Assembly (NCBI RefSeq): GCF_028802875.1
Contig: NZ_JARAMP010000021.1
Span: 12,649-76,648 of the forward strand
DNA: 64,000 nucleotides
Origin: Seohaeicola sp024304985
GTDB lineage: Bacteria > Pseudomonadota > Alphaproteobacteria > Rhodobacterales > Rhodobacteraceae
Reading direction: 5' to 3'
Under the pieces are notes generated by a model. The model did not search any database. It had not been told where the DNA came from and saw only the letters and a program-made list of their open reading frames with translations. The translations under genes and the position numbers were made by a program. Shown here piece after piece: positions 8,214 through 17,727 of the stretch (positions are counted from its first letter, which is position 1; every line of letters starts with the position of its first letter).

Positions 8214-8699
8214 CTACACAGCGCGGCGGAAACTCACCGATGTCGGCCTGTCATAGCCCGGATGCGCCGTGGTTCCCGTCATCTCGAACCCCAGCGCCGC
8301 AAAGGTTGCGTGATTCTCCAGCAATTCCACCCGCGTCTGCAAACTGACCGTCGCCAGACCCAGCGCCCGCGCGCGATCAAGGCTCAGGGCGATCAAGGCT
8401 CGCGCCAATCCCCGCCCCCGCGCCGCATGGGCCACGGCCAGCTTGCCCAGATAAAGCGTATCCGCCTGCGGAGTCAGGATCATGCAGGCCAGCGGTCCCG
8501 CCTCGCCTTCGATGACCCACAGCTCTGCATCCGCCGCCGCCTGCCGCAACGCCTCGACCCCCATCCGCCCAAGCGAGGAGGGCGGGTCGATCCGTCCCTC
8601 CATATAGGCAAAGGCCATCGTCAACAGGGCATGCACCGGCCCCATGTCCTCATCCGGTGCCATGCGGCGCGGCGCGCCTGTCTCCAGCCCTTCAGCCAA
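8214..8699 (-). CDS. GNAT-family N-acetyltransferase
   Basis: 161 residues if started at TTG 8699, which has GGAG 7 nt upstream and overlaps the stop of the preceding GNAT gene; ATG 8663 is the alternative but has no ribosome-binding site and would cut into the first strand (RRMAPDEDMGPVHALL). The acetyl-CoA pyrophosphate loop is visible as VAHAARGRGLARALI. It forms a translationally coupled pair with the second GNAT gene. The substrate is unknown. Confidence 0.82.
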   Translation of the reverse strand: MAEGLETGAPRRMAPDEDMGPVHALLTMAFAYMEGRIDPPSSLGRMGVEALRQAAADAELWVIEGEAGPLACMILTPQADTLYLGKLAVAHAARGRGLARALIALSLDRARALGLATVSLQTRVELLENHATFAALGFEMTGTTAHPGYDRPTSVSFRRAV

Positions 8700-9150
8700 T
8701 CGGTTTCTCCATGAAAACGCTGGTGCCATTGACCGCATAGTCGCCAAACGCGCCGCAGCGCCGGTATCCCTGCGCCGTGTAAAGCGCAATCGCCGCCTCC
8801 AGCAGGGTCCCTGTCTCCAGCCGCAGAACGGGCAGCCCCATCCCACGCGCCACCTCTTCCAGATGACACAACAGCGCCCGCGCCACGCCCCGCCCGCGCG
8901 CCGCAGGGCTGACGAACATCGACTTCACCTCGCCATAGCCCGCCTTCCGCGCCAGCGCGATGGTGCCCAGCACACCGCCTGCATCCTCGGCCACGAAGAA
9001 CGAAATCTCGGGCACGCGCAGCGCGTCGATCGACAGGTAATGATTGTCCTCGGGCGGAAAAAGGCTCTCCATCAGGGCATGGCTGGCCTGCAACAACGCC
9101 GTGGCGCCGGGTTCGCGCGGGTCGCCCGAACGGATGTGCATCTGCCGCAT
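8692..9150 (-). CDS. GNAT-family N-acetyltransferase
   Basis: 152 residues. It has the GNAT core, with strand 4 in VKSMFVSPAARGRGVARALLCHLEEVA giving the R/QxxGxG/A acetyl-CoA loop and GYRRCGAFGDYAVNGTSVFMEKPI at the end, the usual finish of this family. The first gene of a two-gene unit whose second member overlaps it by 8 nt. The two proteins share the fold but are clearly diverged. It faces the SMC gene across a 208-bp divergent gap. Confidence 0.87.
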   Translation of the reverse strand: MRQMHIRSGDPREPGATALLQASHALMESLFPPEDNHYLSIDALRVPEISFFVAEDAGGVLGTIALARKAGYGEVKSMFVSPAARGRGVARALLCHLEEVARGMGLPVLRLETGTLLEAAIALYTAQGYRRCGAFGDYAVNGTSVFMEKPIG

Positions 9151-9358
9151 GATCGCGATCTGTCCTTCGATGTTGCACTGCAGCGTGACGCAGCCGGACA
9201 GTGTCTGTCAACGGCTTTGAAAGATGTGCTGGACGCATCAGTCGCCCAATATATTGGGGATAACTCGGCGGAAATCCCCAGATCCGGTGCAACCCCGTTG
9301 ACTCACGCCCCCCAAGACCCGCAGATTCCCGGATCAAGGGAATCGAAAGGCCGCGCCG

Positions 9359-12300
9359 TTGCGTTTCACCAAGCTCAGACTGACAGGCTTCAAAAGCTTC
9401 GTCGATCCGACCGATCTGCTGATTCGGGACGGTCTGACAGGTGTGGTCGGTCCGAACGGCTGCGGCAAGTCCAACCTGCTCGAAGCCCTGCGTTGGGTCA
9501 TGGGCGAGAATCGCGCCTCGGCCATGCGCGGCGGCGGGATGGAAGACGTTATTTTCGCAGGCGCTGCCACCCGCCCGGCGCGCAACTTTGCCGAAGTGAC
9601 GCTTGTGCTCGACAATGCCGACCGACTGGCCCCCGCCGGGTTCAACGACAATGACGCGCTGGAAATCACCCGCCGCATCACCCGCGACGCGGGCAGCGCC
9701 TACAAGGTGAACACCAAGGATGTGCGCGCCCGCGACGTGCAGATGCTGTTTGCCGATGCCTCGACCGGGGCGCATTCGCCCGCGCTGGTCCGGCAGGGCC
9801 AGATTTCCGAACTGATCAACGCCAAACCCAAGAACCGCCGCCGCATCCTCGAGGAAGCCGCGGGTATCTCGGGCCTCTACCAGCGCCGCCACGAGGCCGA
9901 GCTGAAGCTGAACGCGGCCGAAGCGAACCTCTTGCGCGTCGATGACGTGCTGGAACAACTGGCCACGCAACTGGCGCAGCTGGAACGCCAAGCGCGACAG
10001 GCGCAACGCTACCGCGCCATCGGCGATGAACTGCGCCGCGCCGAAGGACTCCTGCTCTATCGCCGCTGGAAAGAGGCGGACACCGCCCGCGCCGCGGCCG
10101 AGGATGATCTGCGCGCCCGCGTGACCGCCGCCGCTCAGGCCGAAACCACTGCCCGTGCCGCCGGCAAGGACCGCATAGCCCGTGACGACGCCCTCCCCCC
10201 CCTGCGCGAAGAGGAGGCCATCGCCAGCGCCGTGCTGCAACGGTTACAGGTGCAGCGCGACGCCCTGACCGATCAGGAAACCCGCGCCCGTCAGACCATC
10301 GACACGCTGCGAGGCCGTATCGAACAGCTCACCCGCGACATCGAACGCGAGGCCGGTCTGAACCGCGACGCGGGCGAGACCATCGCCCGTCTGGAATGGG
10401 AGGCCCGCGAACTCGCCAAGGCGGGCGAAGGCCATGCTGACAAACTCGACGCCGCCGCCGCCGCCGCCCGCGACGCCGCCGAGGTGCTGCAACAGCGCGA
10501 AGCCGACCTCAGCCAGTTGACCGAAGACGTCGCCCGTCTGGCCGCGCGCCACCAATCCGCGCATCGCCTGCTGGAAGACAGCCTCAAGACCCGTGCCCGC
10601 AGCGAGGCCGAGGCAACCCGCGCCCGTGACGCGGTCGAAGCCTCCCAAGGCGCGCTGGACGCCGCCATCGCCGCCCTGGAAGAAGCGCAGGCCCAGGAAG
10701 AGGCCGCCACCGATCTGGCCGCCCGCGCCGATGAAACCCTGCTCGCCGCCGAAGCCGCCCGCGCCGAAACGCAGGAGCGTGAGGCCGATGTCCGTGCCGA
10801 ACGCTCCGCCGCCGAAGGCGAGCTGAACGCCCTGCGCGCCGAGGTCACGGCGCTCGCCCGCCTCGTGCAGCGCGACACCGCCGAGGGCGGTCAGATCATG
10901 GACCGCCTGCAAGTCGAACAGGGGTTCGAAAAAGCGCTGGGGGCGGCGCTGGCCGATGACCTGCGCGCCCCCGAAGTGGAAGCCGACGGCCCCTCCGGCT
11001 GGACAGCGCTGCCCGCCTACGACACACCGCAGCCCTTGCCCAAGGGCGTCACGGCGCTGACCAACCATGTCTCCGTTCCCGATGTGCTCGTGCGCCGCAT
11101 GGGTCAGATCGGTCTCGTCGATCCAGATGACGGCCCGCGCTTTCAGCCGCTTCTGAAGCCCGGCCAGCGCCTTGTCAGCGTCGAAGGCGATCTCTGGCGT
11201 TGGGACGGGTTCCGCGCCTGGGCCGAGGATGCCCCCTCCGCCGCCGCCCTGCGCCTGCAACAGCTCAACCGTCTGGAAGAGCTGAAACAGCAGATGGAAC
11301 GCGCGACCGCCCGCGCAGATGCCGCTCGCGCCGCCCATGACAACCTGTCCGCCCGTCTGGCCGATCTGACCGCCGCCGATCAGGCCGCCCGTGGAGCACG
11401 CCGCGCCGCCGATGCCCGCGTGAACGAGGCGAACCGCGCCCTCAGCCGGGCCGAGGCCGATCGCAACCTCGCCGCCTCGCGCCTAGAATCCCTTGGCCTC
11501 GCCGTCACCCGGCATGAGGACGAGGCGATGGCCGCCCGCGCCCAGGTGCTGGAAGCGGAACGCGCCGTCGCCGGGCTCGAAGACCTGTCCGAGGCCCGCG
11601 CCGCCATGGAAGACCTGCGCATGACGGTCGAGGCTGCGCGCATCACCATGATGACCCGCCGCTCCGCCCATGATGAAGTCCGCCGCGAAGGCGAGGCGCG
11701 CACCAAACGCGCGCAGGAAGTCACCAAGGAACTCTCCGGCTGGCGTCACCGCCTGCAAACCGCCGAAGTCCGCAGCGCCGAACTGGTGGACCGCAAACAG
11801 GCCTCGGAAGAGGACCTGCGCGAGGCCAGCGCGGCGCCTGAGGAAATCGCCGCCAAGCGCGAGGAACTCACGGACGCCATCGACACCGCCGAGGCGCGCC
11901 GCCGCCGCGCCGCCGATGCCTTGGCCGAGGCGGAAACTGCCCTGCGTGCCGCCGAACAGGCGGAACGCGACGCCGAACGCGCCGCATCCGAGGCCCGCGA
12001 AGCCCGCGCCCGCGCCGAGGCCCGTGCCGATGCCGCCCGCGAAACCGTTGCCTATGCCGCCGAGCGGATCGCCGAGGATCAGGAGACGACCCCCGCCCAA
12101 CTGCTGGAATCCCTTGGGGCCGACCCCGACGCCATGCCTGCCTCCGATATGATCGAGGCTGACGTGAACCGCCTCAAACGCCAACGCGACGCGCTGGGGG
12201 CCGTCAACCTGCGCGCCGAGGAAGACGCTGCAGAGGTGCAGACCGAACACGACACCCTCGCCCGCGAAAAGCATGATCTCGAGGAAGCAATCAAGGCCCT

Positions 12301-12814
12301 GCGCTCCGGCATCGCCAGCCTCAACCGCGAGGGCCGCGAACGTCTGCTCACCGCCTTCGAGCAGGTGAACAGCAATTTCTCGCTTCTGTTCAAACACCTT
12401 TTCGGCGGCGGCGAGGCTGATCTGGTGCTGGTCGAATCCGACGACCCGCTTGAGGCGGGGCTGGAAATCATGTGCCAGCCGCCGGGCAAGAAACTCTCGA
12501 CCCTCAGCCTCTTGTCAGGGGGCGAACAGACCCTGACGGCACTCGCGCTCATCTTCGCCGTCTTCCTCGCCAACCCCGCGCCCATCTGCGTGCTGGACGA
12601 GGTGGACGCGCCGCTCGATGACGCGAACGTCACCCGCTTCTGCGACCTGCTCGATGAAATGTGCCGCCGCACCGACACGCGCTTCCTGATCATCACCCAT
12701 CACGCCGTGACCATGGCGCGGATGGACCGCCTTTTCGGTGTGACGATGCAGGAACAGGGCGTCAGTCAGCTTGTCTCGGTCGATCTGAAAAAGGCCGAGG
12801 CATTGGTCGCCTGA
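9359..12814 (+). CDS. smc: Chromosome segregation ATPase SMC
   Basis: 1151 residues, full length for bacterial SMC. The start is TTG 9359 with GAAAGG 8 nt upstream, giving MRFTKLRLTGFKSF. Walker A is GPNGCGKSN near residue 35. Two long coiled coils flank a hinge at roughly 510-630 (QVEQGFEKALGAAL onward). The C-terminal head has the ABC signature LLSGGEQTLTALAL and Walker B ICVLDEVDAPLDD. SMC dimers with ScpAB compact and segregate the chromosome. The scpAB genes are not in the window. The alanine- and arginine-rich coiled coils make long spurious frames on the opposite strand. Confidence 0.98.
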   Translation: MRFTKLRLTGFKSFVDPTDLLIRDGLTGVVGPNGCGKSNLLEALRWVMGENRASAMRGGGMEDVIFAGAATRPARNFAEVTLVLDNADRLAPAGFNDNDALEITRRITRDAGSAYKVNTKDVRARDVQMLFADASTGAHSPALVRQGQISELINAKPKNRRRILEEAAGISGLYQRRHEAELKLNAAEANLLRVDDVLEQLATQLAQLERQARQAQRYRAIGDELRRAEGLLLYRRWKEADTARAAAEDDLRARVTAAAQAETTARAAGKDRIARDDALPPLREEEAIASAVLQRLQVQRDALTDQETRARQTIDTLRGRIEQLTRDIEREAGLNRDAGETIARLEWEARELAKAGEGHADKLDAAAAAARDAAEVLQQREADLSQLTEDVARLAARHQSAHRLLEDSLKTRARSEAEATRARDAVEASQGALDAAIAALEEAQAQEEAATDLAARADETLLAAEAARAETQEREADVRAERSAAEGELNALRAEVTALARLVQRDTAEGGQIMDRLQVEQGFEKALGAALADDLRAPEVEADGPSGWTALPAYDTPQPLPKGVTALTNHVSVPDVLVRRMGQIGLVDPDDGPRFQPLLKPGQRLVSVEGDLWRWDGFRAWAEDAPSAAALRLQQLNRLEELKQQMERATARADAARAAHDNLSARLADLTAADQAARGARRAADARVNEANRALSRAEADRNLAASRLESLGLAVTRHEDEAMAARAQVLEAERAVAGLEDLSEARAAMEDLRMTVEAARITMMTRRSAHDEVRREGEARTKRAQEVTKELSGWRHRLQTAEVRSAELVDRKQASEEDLREASAAPEEIAAKREELTDAIDTAEARRRRAADALAEAETALRAAEQAERDAERAASEAREARARAEARADAARETVAYAAERIAEDQETTPAQLLESLGADPDAMPASDMIEADVNRLKRQRDALGAVNLRAEEDAAEVQTEHDTLAREKHDLEEAIKALRSGIASLNREGRERLLTAFEQVNSNFSLLFKHLFGGGEADLVLVESDDPLEAGLEIMCQPPGKKLSTLSLLSGGEQTLTALALIFAVFLANPAPICVLDEVDAPLDDANVTRFCDLLDEMCRRTDTRFLIITHHAVTMARMDRLFGVTMQEQGVSQLVSVDLKKAEALVA

Positions 12815-12854
12815 TCCCACAACCGGGCGGCGCGTCAGGCAAGGCCGCGCCCCC

Positions 12855-12876
12855 TTTCATCGTTCCCCAAATACTC
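12855..12876 (-). repeat. 22-nt dispersed repeat, class B, copy 2
   Basis: On the minus strand GAGTATTT-GGG-GAACGATGAAA. It is the most diverged of the nine copies and lies in the convergent gap between smc and the transglycosylase gene. Confidence 0.6.
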
Positions 12877-12910
12877 TAAACTCAACGCCTCCCCAGACGC
12901 GCGCTCCCGA

Positions 12911-14086
12911 TCACAGCCGCGACATCAAAGCCGCCGTTGGCCATCCATCCGCAGGCAGACCCAACCGCATCTGTTCCGCCCTGACCGCCGCGCGGGTGCC
13001 CGCACCCAGGATACCATCCACCGCGCCCACATCATGACCACGCGCCGCCAGCCTCTCCTGCAACCGCTTCATGCCGTCCTGATCCAGACCCGGATCGGGA
13101 TTGCCCGGATCGAACACCGGCGCGCCTTCCAGCCGCGTGCCGAAATAGGCGGCGGTCAGCACATAGGTGAAACTCTGGTTCCAGTCGAAGAACACGTTGA
13201 AATTCGGATAGGCGACAAAGGCCGGTCCCTTGTGTCCCTGCGGCAGGATCAGGCTTGCCGGCAGGTCCGCCGCCCAGCCGCCTGACCGGGGCTGCACCCC
13301 CATCGCCGCCCATTGCGCCACAGGCAGCGCCGTGCCGATCCCCGCCTGTGACCAGTTCATCTCGGCGGGCACCTCCACTTCCTGCAACCACGGCTCGCCC
13401 TTGCGCCAGCCGAAATGCGCCAGCATCTTCGCCCCCGAGAGCAAAGCATCCGGCGTGGATGTTTTCAGCCGCACATGCCCATCCCCGTCACCATCCACAC
13501 CATTCTCGATGATGTCGCCGGGCAGCATCTGCACCATCCCGATCTCGCCCGCCCATGCGCCTGTCGTGGTGGCAGGATCGAAATCATCATTCGCGAACAG
13601 CGTCAGCGCATGAAACACCTGCGGCCGGAACAGATCGGGCCGCCTGCAATCATGGGCCAGCGTCACCAACGCATTGGCCGTGTTGAAATCGCCCTGAAAA
13701 CTGCCGTAATCCGTCTCGAACCCCCAGAAGGCCAGCAAGACCCCGCGCGGCACGCCATATTCCGCCTCGGCCCGGTCAAAGACCGCATCCCATTCCCGCG
13801 CTTTGGCCTGCCCCGTCTGCAACCTCTGCGCGCTGATCAACCGGCGCGAAAACGTCGTGAAATCCAGCGTGAACACCCCCTGCCGCCGATCCGCCGCGAT
13901 CACCGCCGGGTCCTGCCGCACGGGCGCAAAGAACCGCGCCACCGTGTCGGAACTGTGCCCGCGCGTCTGCGCCTCGGCCTTCAGCCCCTCCACGAAATCG
14001 CCGAAACTACCGCCACATTGGGCCATGGCAGGGGCCGCCGTCAGCGACAGCAGCGCCGCCACCAGCGAAAGGGTCATCTTGGACAT
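12911..14086 (-). CDS. Lytic murein transglycosylase (MltB-like) with C-terminal peptidoglycan-binding domain
   Basis: 391 residues with a Sec signal peptide ending ALLSLTAAPAMAQ. The SLT_2 catalytic domain follows: the active-site glutamate lies in LLAFWGFETDYGSF and the partner segment is AGEIGMVQMLPGDII. A PG_binding_1 repeat closes the protein (MKRLQERLAARGHDVGAVDGILGAGTRAAVR). Periplasmic enzyme that cleaves glycan strands to 1,6-anhydromuramyl products. The cobalamin gene cobD ends 59 nt upstream on the same strand, which is likely only proximity. Confidence 0.93.
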   Translation of the reverse strand: MSKMTLSLVAALLSLTAAPAMAQCGGSFGDFVEGLKAEAQTRGHSSDTVARFFAPVRQDPAVIAADRRQGVFTLDFTTFSRRLISAQRLQTGQAKAREWDAVFDRAEAEYGVPRGVLLAFWGFETDYGSFQGDFNTANALVTLAHDCRRPDLFRPQVFHALTLFANDDFDPATTTGAWAGEIGMVQMLPGDIIENGVDGDGDGHVRLKTSTPDALLSGAKMLAHFGWRKGEPWLQEVEVPAEMNWSQAGIGTALPVAQWAAMGVQPRSGGWAADLPASLILPQGHKGPAFVAYPNFNVFFDWNQSFTYVLTAAYFGTRLEGAPVFDPGNPDPGLDQDGMKRLQERLAARGHDVGAVDGILGAGTRAAVRAEQMRLGLPADGWPTAALMSRL

Positions 14087-14145
14087 GGGTCACCTTGATT
14101 TGATCCGTTTGGCCGGACCCTAGCAGCCCGCCCCTGCAAGTGCGA

Positions 14146-15042
14146 TCACAAGAGCGCCAGACCCAGGGCAAGGCAAAGAACCGCCACCCAGACCGCCCAC
14201 AGGACACGGACGGCAGCCTCGATATCCTGCGCCATCAGAGGCTTGCGGCCACTGGCATGAACAAAGGGAAAGTCCTGCATCCGCCCGTCATAGGCGCGTG
14301 GCCCCGACAGCGCGATGCCCAAGGCGCGGGCCATCGCCGCCTCGGGCCAACCGGCATTGGGCGACCGGTGCAGGCCCGCATCCGCGACGATCCCGCGCCA
14401 GTCACGCCACACGCCCTGCGTCAGCGCCATCAGCACCGCCGTGCCGCGCGCGGGCAACAGGTTCAGCAGATCATCAAACCGCGCCGCCGCCCAGCCAAAG
14501 GCTTTATGCCGTGGCGTGCGATAGCCGATCATGCTGTCTGCGGTATTGGTGATCTTGTAGAGCAGCAGACCCGGCAACCCCGCCACCGCGAACCAGAACA
14601 AGGGCGCCACCACCCCGTCGGACATGTTCTCGGCCGCCGATTCAATCGCCGCCCGCGCGACGGCGCTCTCGTCCATCTGCCCGGTATCCCGGCTCACGAT
14701 CATTGCCACCGCTGCGCGCCCCTCGGCCAAGCCTTGCCGCAGGCCGTGGGCCACCGCCAGCACATGTTCCACCAGACTGCGCTGTGCGATCAGGATCGCC
14801 GCCACGATCACCTCGACCACAGGCCCCAGCGCCGCCAGCGCCGCGCCAAGACCCAGCGCACCCAGCCCCAGCACGACCATCACAGCCACACCCTTCAACC
14901 GCCGTGCGGCACCGCGATTGAACCGCGCATCCGCCCAGCCGATCAGCCGCCCCATCAGCACCGCCGGATGCGGCGCGCGTGACCATAGCCAGCGCGGCTC
15001 GCCCAGCCACGCATCCAGCAACATCGCCAGAACCAGCGTCAC
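14146..15042 (-). CDS. cobD: Adenosylcobinamide-phosphate synthase (CobD, equals CbiB)
   Basis: 298 residues from GTG 15042, whose GTG overlaps the TGA of cobC by 4 nt. It begins VTLVLAMLLDAWLGEPRWLWSRAPHPAVLMG, the CbiB opening, and contains ESAAENMSDGVVAPLFWFAVAGLPG and NTADSMIGYRTPRHKAFGWAAAR. Inner-membrane enzyme that attaches the aminopropanol arm to adenosylcobyric acid. Slightly shorter than typical family members (about 310-320), which the GTG start may explain. It pairs with cobC; the rest of the cobalamin pathway is outside the window. Confidence 0.9.
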   Translation of the reverse strand: MTLVLAMLLDAWLGEPRWLWSRAPHPAVLMGRLIGWADARFNRGAARRLKGVAVMVVLGLGALGLGAALAALGPVVEVIVAAILIAQRSLVEHVLAVAHGLRQGLAEGRAAVAMIVSRDTGQMDESAVARAAIESAAENMSDGVVAPLFWFAVAGLPGLLLYKITNTADSMIGYRTPRHKAFGWAAARFDDLLNLLPARGTAVLMALTQGVWRDWRGIVADAGLHRSPNAGWPEAAMARALGIALSGPRAYDGRMQDFPFVHASGRKPLMAQDIEAAVRVLWAVWVAVLCLALGLALL

Positions 15043-16043
15043 AACACCGCCTCGACCCGCGCCCAATGCTCCGGCGCAGGCAGGCCCAGCCGGATCAGCG
15101 TCTTGGACCACGGGAAAATCCGACTCCAGATACGCGCCTCGGCCAGCCGCGCCTGCCATTCTTCCGCGTCATTGACCGCATAAAGCCGGAACAGATCGGT
15201 CCCGCCTGCCACGCGCGCCCCGGCCGTGGTCATCAAACCATCCAGCCGGACAGAATCCGCCGCCAGCCGCGCCCGCGTCGCCGCGGCCCAGTCCCGATCC
15301 CGCAACGCCGCCGCGCCAATCGCCAAGGCCGGGCCGGAAACCGCCCATGGCCCCATTCCTTCGGCCAGTCGCGCCAAGAGCGACGGATCACCGATCGCGA
15401 ATCCCAGCCGCAGACCCGCCAGCCCCCAGAACTTGCCGAAACTCTTGAGGACAATCCCGCCCTCACGCGGCAGATGTGGCAGCAGCGACCGCGCCGGGGC
15501 CACGTCGCAGAAACTTTCATCCACCACGACCAGTGGCACAGCGTCCAGATCTCGCGGCCCGAACCATCGCCCGTCCGGGTTGTTGGGATGCACGATCACC
15601 CGCGCCTGCACCGGGCCGTCCGCTTCGGCGCAAACCTCCCAGCCATGCAGGGAAAAAGCGGCGGCATGTTCGTTGTAGGTAGGCTGCGGAATATGCACTC
15701 GCCCCGCCCGGGCCAGCCCGGGTATCCGCGCGATCAGGGCCGAGGCACCGGGCGCCGCCAGCACACCCATGCCGTCAGGCACCTGCCAAAGATCCCGCGC
15801 CGCGGCCTCCAGCGCGGCCATCGCCGCACGGTCGGGCAGGGCGGTCCAGGACATGGCGGGCAGCACCACGCGCTCCACCAGCCAGGGACAGGGATTGATC
15901 CCCGTGGACAGGTCGATCCACGCCGCGCGGGCCCCGCCGAAACAGGCCACCGCCCCGTCCAACCCGCCGCCGTGATCGCGCACCGGACCCTTGCCTTGCG
16001 GCAATCCACCCTGCTGCCCCGCACCCGTCATTTCATAGGACAT
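15039..16043 (-). CDS. cobC: Threonine-phosphate decarboxylase-like aminotransferase (CobC)
   Basis: 334 residues, a fold-type I PLP enzyme. Landmarks are IDLSTGINPCPW near the N-terminus, VHPNNPDGRWF, VVVDESFCD and the PLP lysine in LKSFGKFWGLAGLRLGFAIGDP. In the aerobic pathway this CobC-type enzyme supplies the (R)-1-amino-2-propanol phosphate used by CobD. The gene runs into cobD with a 4-nt overlap. I looked for a cobalamin riboswitch upstream and saw none. Confidence 0.88.
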   Translation of the reverse strand: MSYEMTGAGQQGGLPQGKGPVRDHGGGLDGAVACFGGARAAWIDLSTGINPCPWLVERVVLPAMSWTALPDRAAMAALEAAARDLWQVPDGMGVLAAPGASALIARIPGLARAGRVHIPQPTYNEHAAAFSLHGWEVCAEADGPVQARVIVHPNNPDGRWFGPRDLDAVPLVVVDESFCDVAPARSLLPHLPREGGIVLKSFGKFWGLAGLRLGFAIGDPSLLARLAEGMGPWAVSGPALAIGAAALRDRDWAAATRARLAADSVRLDGLMTTAGARVAGGTDLFRLYAVNDAEEWQARLAEARIWSRIFPWSKTLIRLGLPAPEHWARVEAVL

Positions 16044-16131
16044 ATGCCACGCTCCTGACTGCGCCCCATCAACCGGATTTGCGCCAAAAGCGCAAGCAGG
16101 CGGCCACGCGTTAACAGATCATTCGCTTTCA

Positions 16132-16146
16132 TTAACGCTTTATTAG
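16132..16146 (+). promoter_or_regulatory. CtrA-like binding site candidate
   Basis: TTAA-N7-TTAG (16132-16135 and 16143-16146) matches the CtrA full site TTAA-N7-TTAA with one mismatch. It is in the divergent gap between cobC and the receiver-domain gene, about 100 nt before the latter. Confidence 0.3.
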
Positions 16147-16241
16147 CTATTCGGGGGCATCACATTGGGGCAGGCCGGCACGCCTTCTCAAGACCGGCGG
16201 TCCGGGGTCATCCATGGCCTTGGTGATTCAGTGGGGAATGC

Positions 16242-16604
16242 ATGATCGTGCTGATCGTCGAGCCTTGCCCCGACCTGGGCCGGCTCTGGAAACGTCACGT
16301 GGAACGTCAGGGCGCCGAGGTGCATCTGGTGCAGGGGCAGGATGCTGCCTTCGACCTTCTGCGCACCCTCGCCATCGACATGATCGTGCTGGACCTTGTG
16401 CTGAAACAGGGCAGCGCCCTGGCGATCTCGGACTATGCCAGCTATCGCCGCCCCAAGGCGCAGGTGATCTTCGTCACCAACACCACCTTCTTCTCGGACG
16501 GGTCCATCTTCCTGCACAGCCCCAATGCCTGTGCCTTCCTGCAAAGCGCCACCCCGCCCGAGGATCTGGCGGCCATGGTCATGCATTACAGCCGCGCCAG
16601 TTGA
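16242..16604 (+). CDS. Single-domain response-regulator-like protein, atypical receiver
   Basis: 120 residues, one receiver domain and nothing else. The hydrophobic first strand (MIVLIVEP) has Glu7 where receivers normally have an acidic pair. The likely phospho-acceptor is D51 in MIVLDLVL, and VIFVTNTTF supplies the Thr strand. The conserved lysine expected before the last helix is missing (ACAFLQSATPPEDL). Either phosphorylation is altered or the domain works without it. No kinase gene is adjacent. A CtrA-like site lies upstream. Confidence 0.72.
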   Translation: MIVLIVEPCPDLGRLWKRHVERQGAEVHLVQGQDAAFDLLRTLAIDMIVLDLVLKQGSALAISDYASYRRPKAQVIFVTNTTFFSDGSIFLHSPNACAFLQSATPPEDLAAMVMHYSRAS

Positions 16605-16611
16605 CCCGCGA

Positions 16612-17586
16612 TCAGCCGCGCCCGTGCGGCGCGTCGAAATCAAGGATCGGGTTGATGGGGATGATCCGGTGCGGATTGATCGTGTCATGGCTGTAATGGT
16701 AATGCCGCACGATATGGTCCAGATTGACCGTCTCGGCCACACCCGGCACCTGATACAACTCCCGCGTATAGGCCCAGAGGTTCGGGTAATCCACGATCCG
16801 CTTCCGGTTGCATTTGAAATGCAGATGATAAACGGAATCGAACCGCACCAGCGTGGGAAACAGCCGCCAGTCCGCCTCGGTCAGCCGGTCGCCCAGCAGA
16901 TAGCGGTTCTGCGAAAGCCGCTTTTCCAGCCAGTCCAGCGTCTCGAACAACGGATATACCCCCGCCTCATAGGCCGCCTGTGTGGTGGCAAACCCGGCCT
17001 TGTAGACGCCGTTGTTCACCGTGTCATAGATCCGCGCGTTGACATCCTCGATCCCGTCGCGCAGGGCCTCGGGCCAGTAATCGTCCGTGTTCCCGGTCAG
17101 GCCGTCAAAGGCCGAATTGAACATGCGGATAATCTCGGAACTTTCATTCGACACGATCGTGCCGCGCTGCGTGTCGTAAAGGATCGGCACCGTCACCCGT
17201 CCCGACACCTTGGGATCGGTTCTGGTATAGATGTCGCGCAGGAAGGGCAGGCCGAACAGCCGGTCGCCGGTTGCACCCCGAAAATCCGTGGCAAAGGTCC
17301 AGCCATCCGACAGCATCTCGGGATGCACGACCGAAATGCCGATATGATCGGTCAGTCCCTTCAAGGCCCGGAAAATCAGCGTCCGATGCGCCCAGGGGCA
17401 GGCCAGCGAGACATAGAGATGATACCGCCCGCTTTCCGCCTTGAACCCGCCCTCGCCACTGGGACCTGCGCTGCCATCCGCCGTCACCCAGTTGCGGAAC
17501 CCCGCGGTGGAGCGTTCGAATTTGCCGCCCGTCTTGCTGGTATCATACCAGGTGTCGTGCCATTCGCCGTCAACCAGTTGGCCCAT
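16612..17586 (-). CDS. Glutathionyl-hydroquinone reductase (Xi-class glutathione transferase, EcM4/YqjG type)
   Basis: 324 residues from ATG 17586, with AAGGAGACA at 6 nt. The catalytic cysteine is C63 in YVSLACPWAHRTL. The segment VPILYDTQRGTIVSNESSEIIRMFN and the C-terminal all-helical half with DWLEKRLSQNRYLLGDRLTEADWRLF are diagnostic. These enzymes reduce glutathionyl-hydroquinones to hydroquinones, releasing glutathione, and link to quinone or aromatic detoxification. It converges with the receiver gene. A long frame that continues upstream past this start overlaps the next gene antisense and is not real. Confidence 0.94.
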   Translation of the reverse strand: MGQLVDGEWHDTWYDTSKTGGKFERSTAGFRNWVTADGSAGPSGEGGFKAESGRYHLYVSLACPWAHRTLIFRALKGLTDHIGISVVHPEMLSDGWTFATDFRGATGDRLFGLPFLRDIYTRTDPKVSGRVTVPILYDTQRGTIVSNESSEIIRMFNSAFDGLTGNTDDYWPEALRDGIEDVNARIYDTVNNGVYKAGFATTQAAYEAGVYPLFETLDWLEKRLSQNRYLLGDRLTEADWRLFPTLVRFDSVYHLHFKCNRKRIVDYPNLWAYTRELYQVPGVAETVNLDHIVRHYHYSHDTINPHRIIPINPILDFDAPHGRG

Positions 17587-17727
17587 CGGTCTGTCTCCTT
17601 TGTGTTGCGAGGAACCTAATGCCCCCGGTGCTGTGCGAAAACCCAAGGGTCCGCGCATCCGCCCTGCATCAGCGCACAGCTTGGCAAGGCGCAGAACCCT
17701 GCTAGGTTCCCCGGCAAAGGATCGCAC

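Noticed and set aside
8621..10240. 539-codon antisense frame across the GNAT genes and smc
   Set aside because: Low-complexity Gly/Ala/Arg composition, no ribosome-binding site, and it lies opposite well supported genes.
16044..16241. Cobalamin riboswitch before cobC
   Set aside because: I searched the minus strand for the B12-box (GCCACTG-type) and the surrounding conserved segments and found neither.
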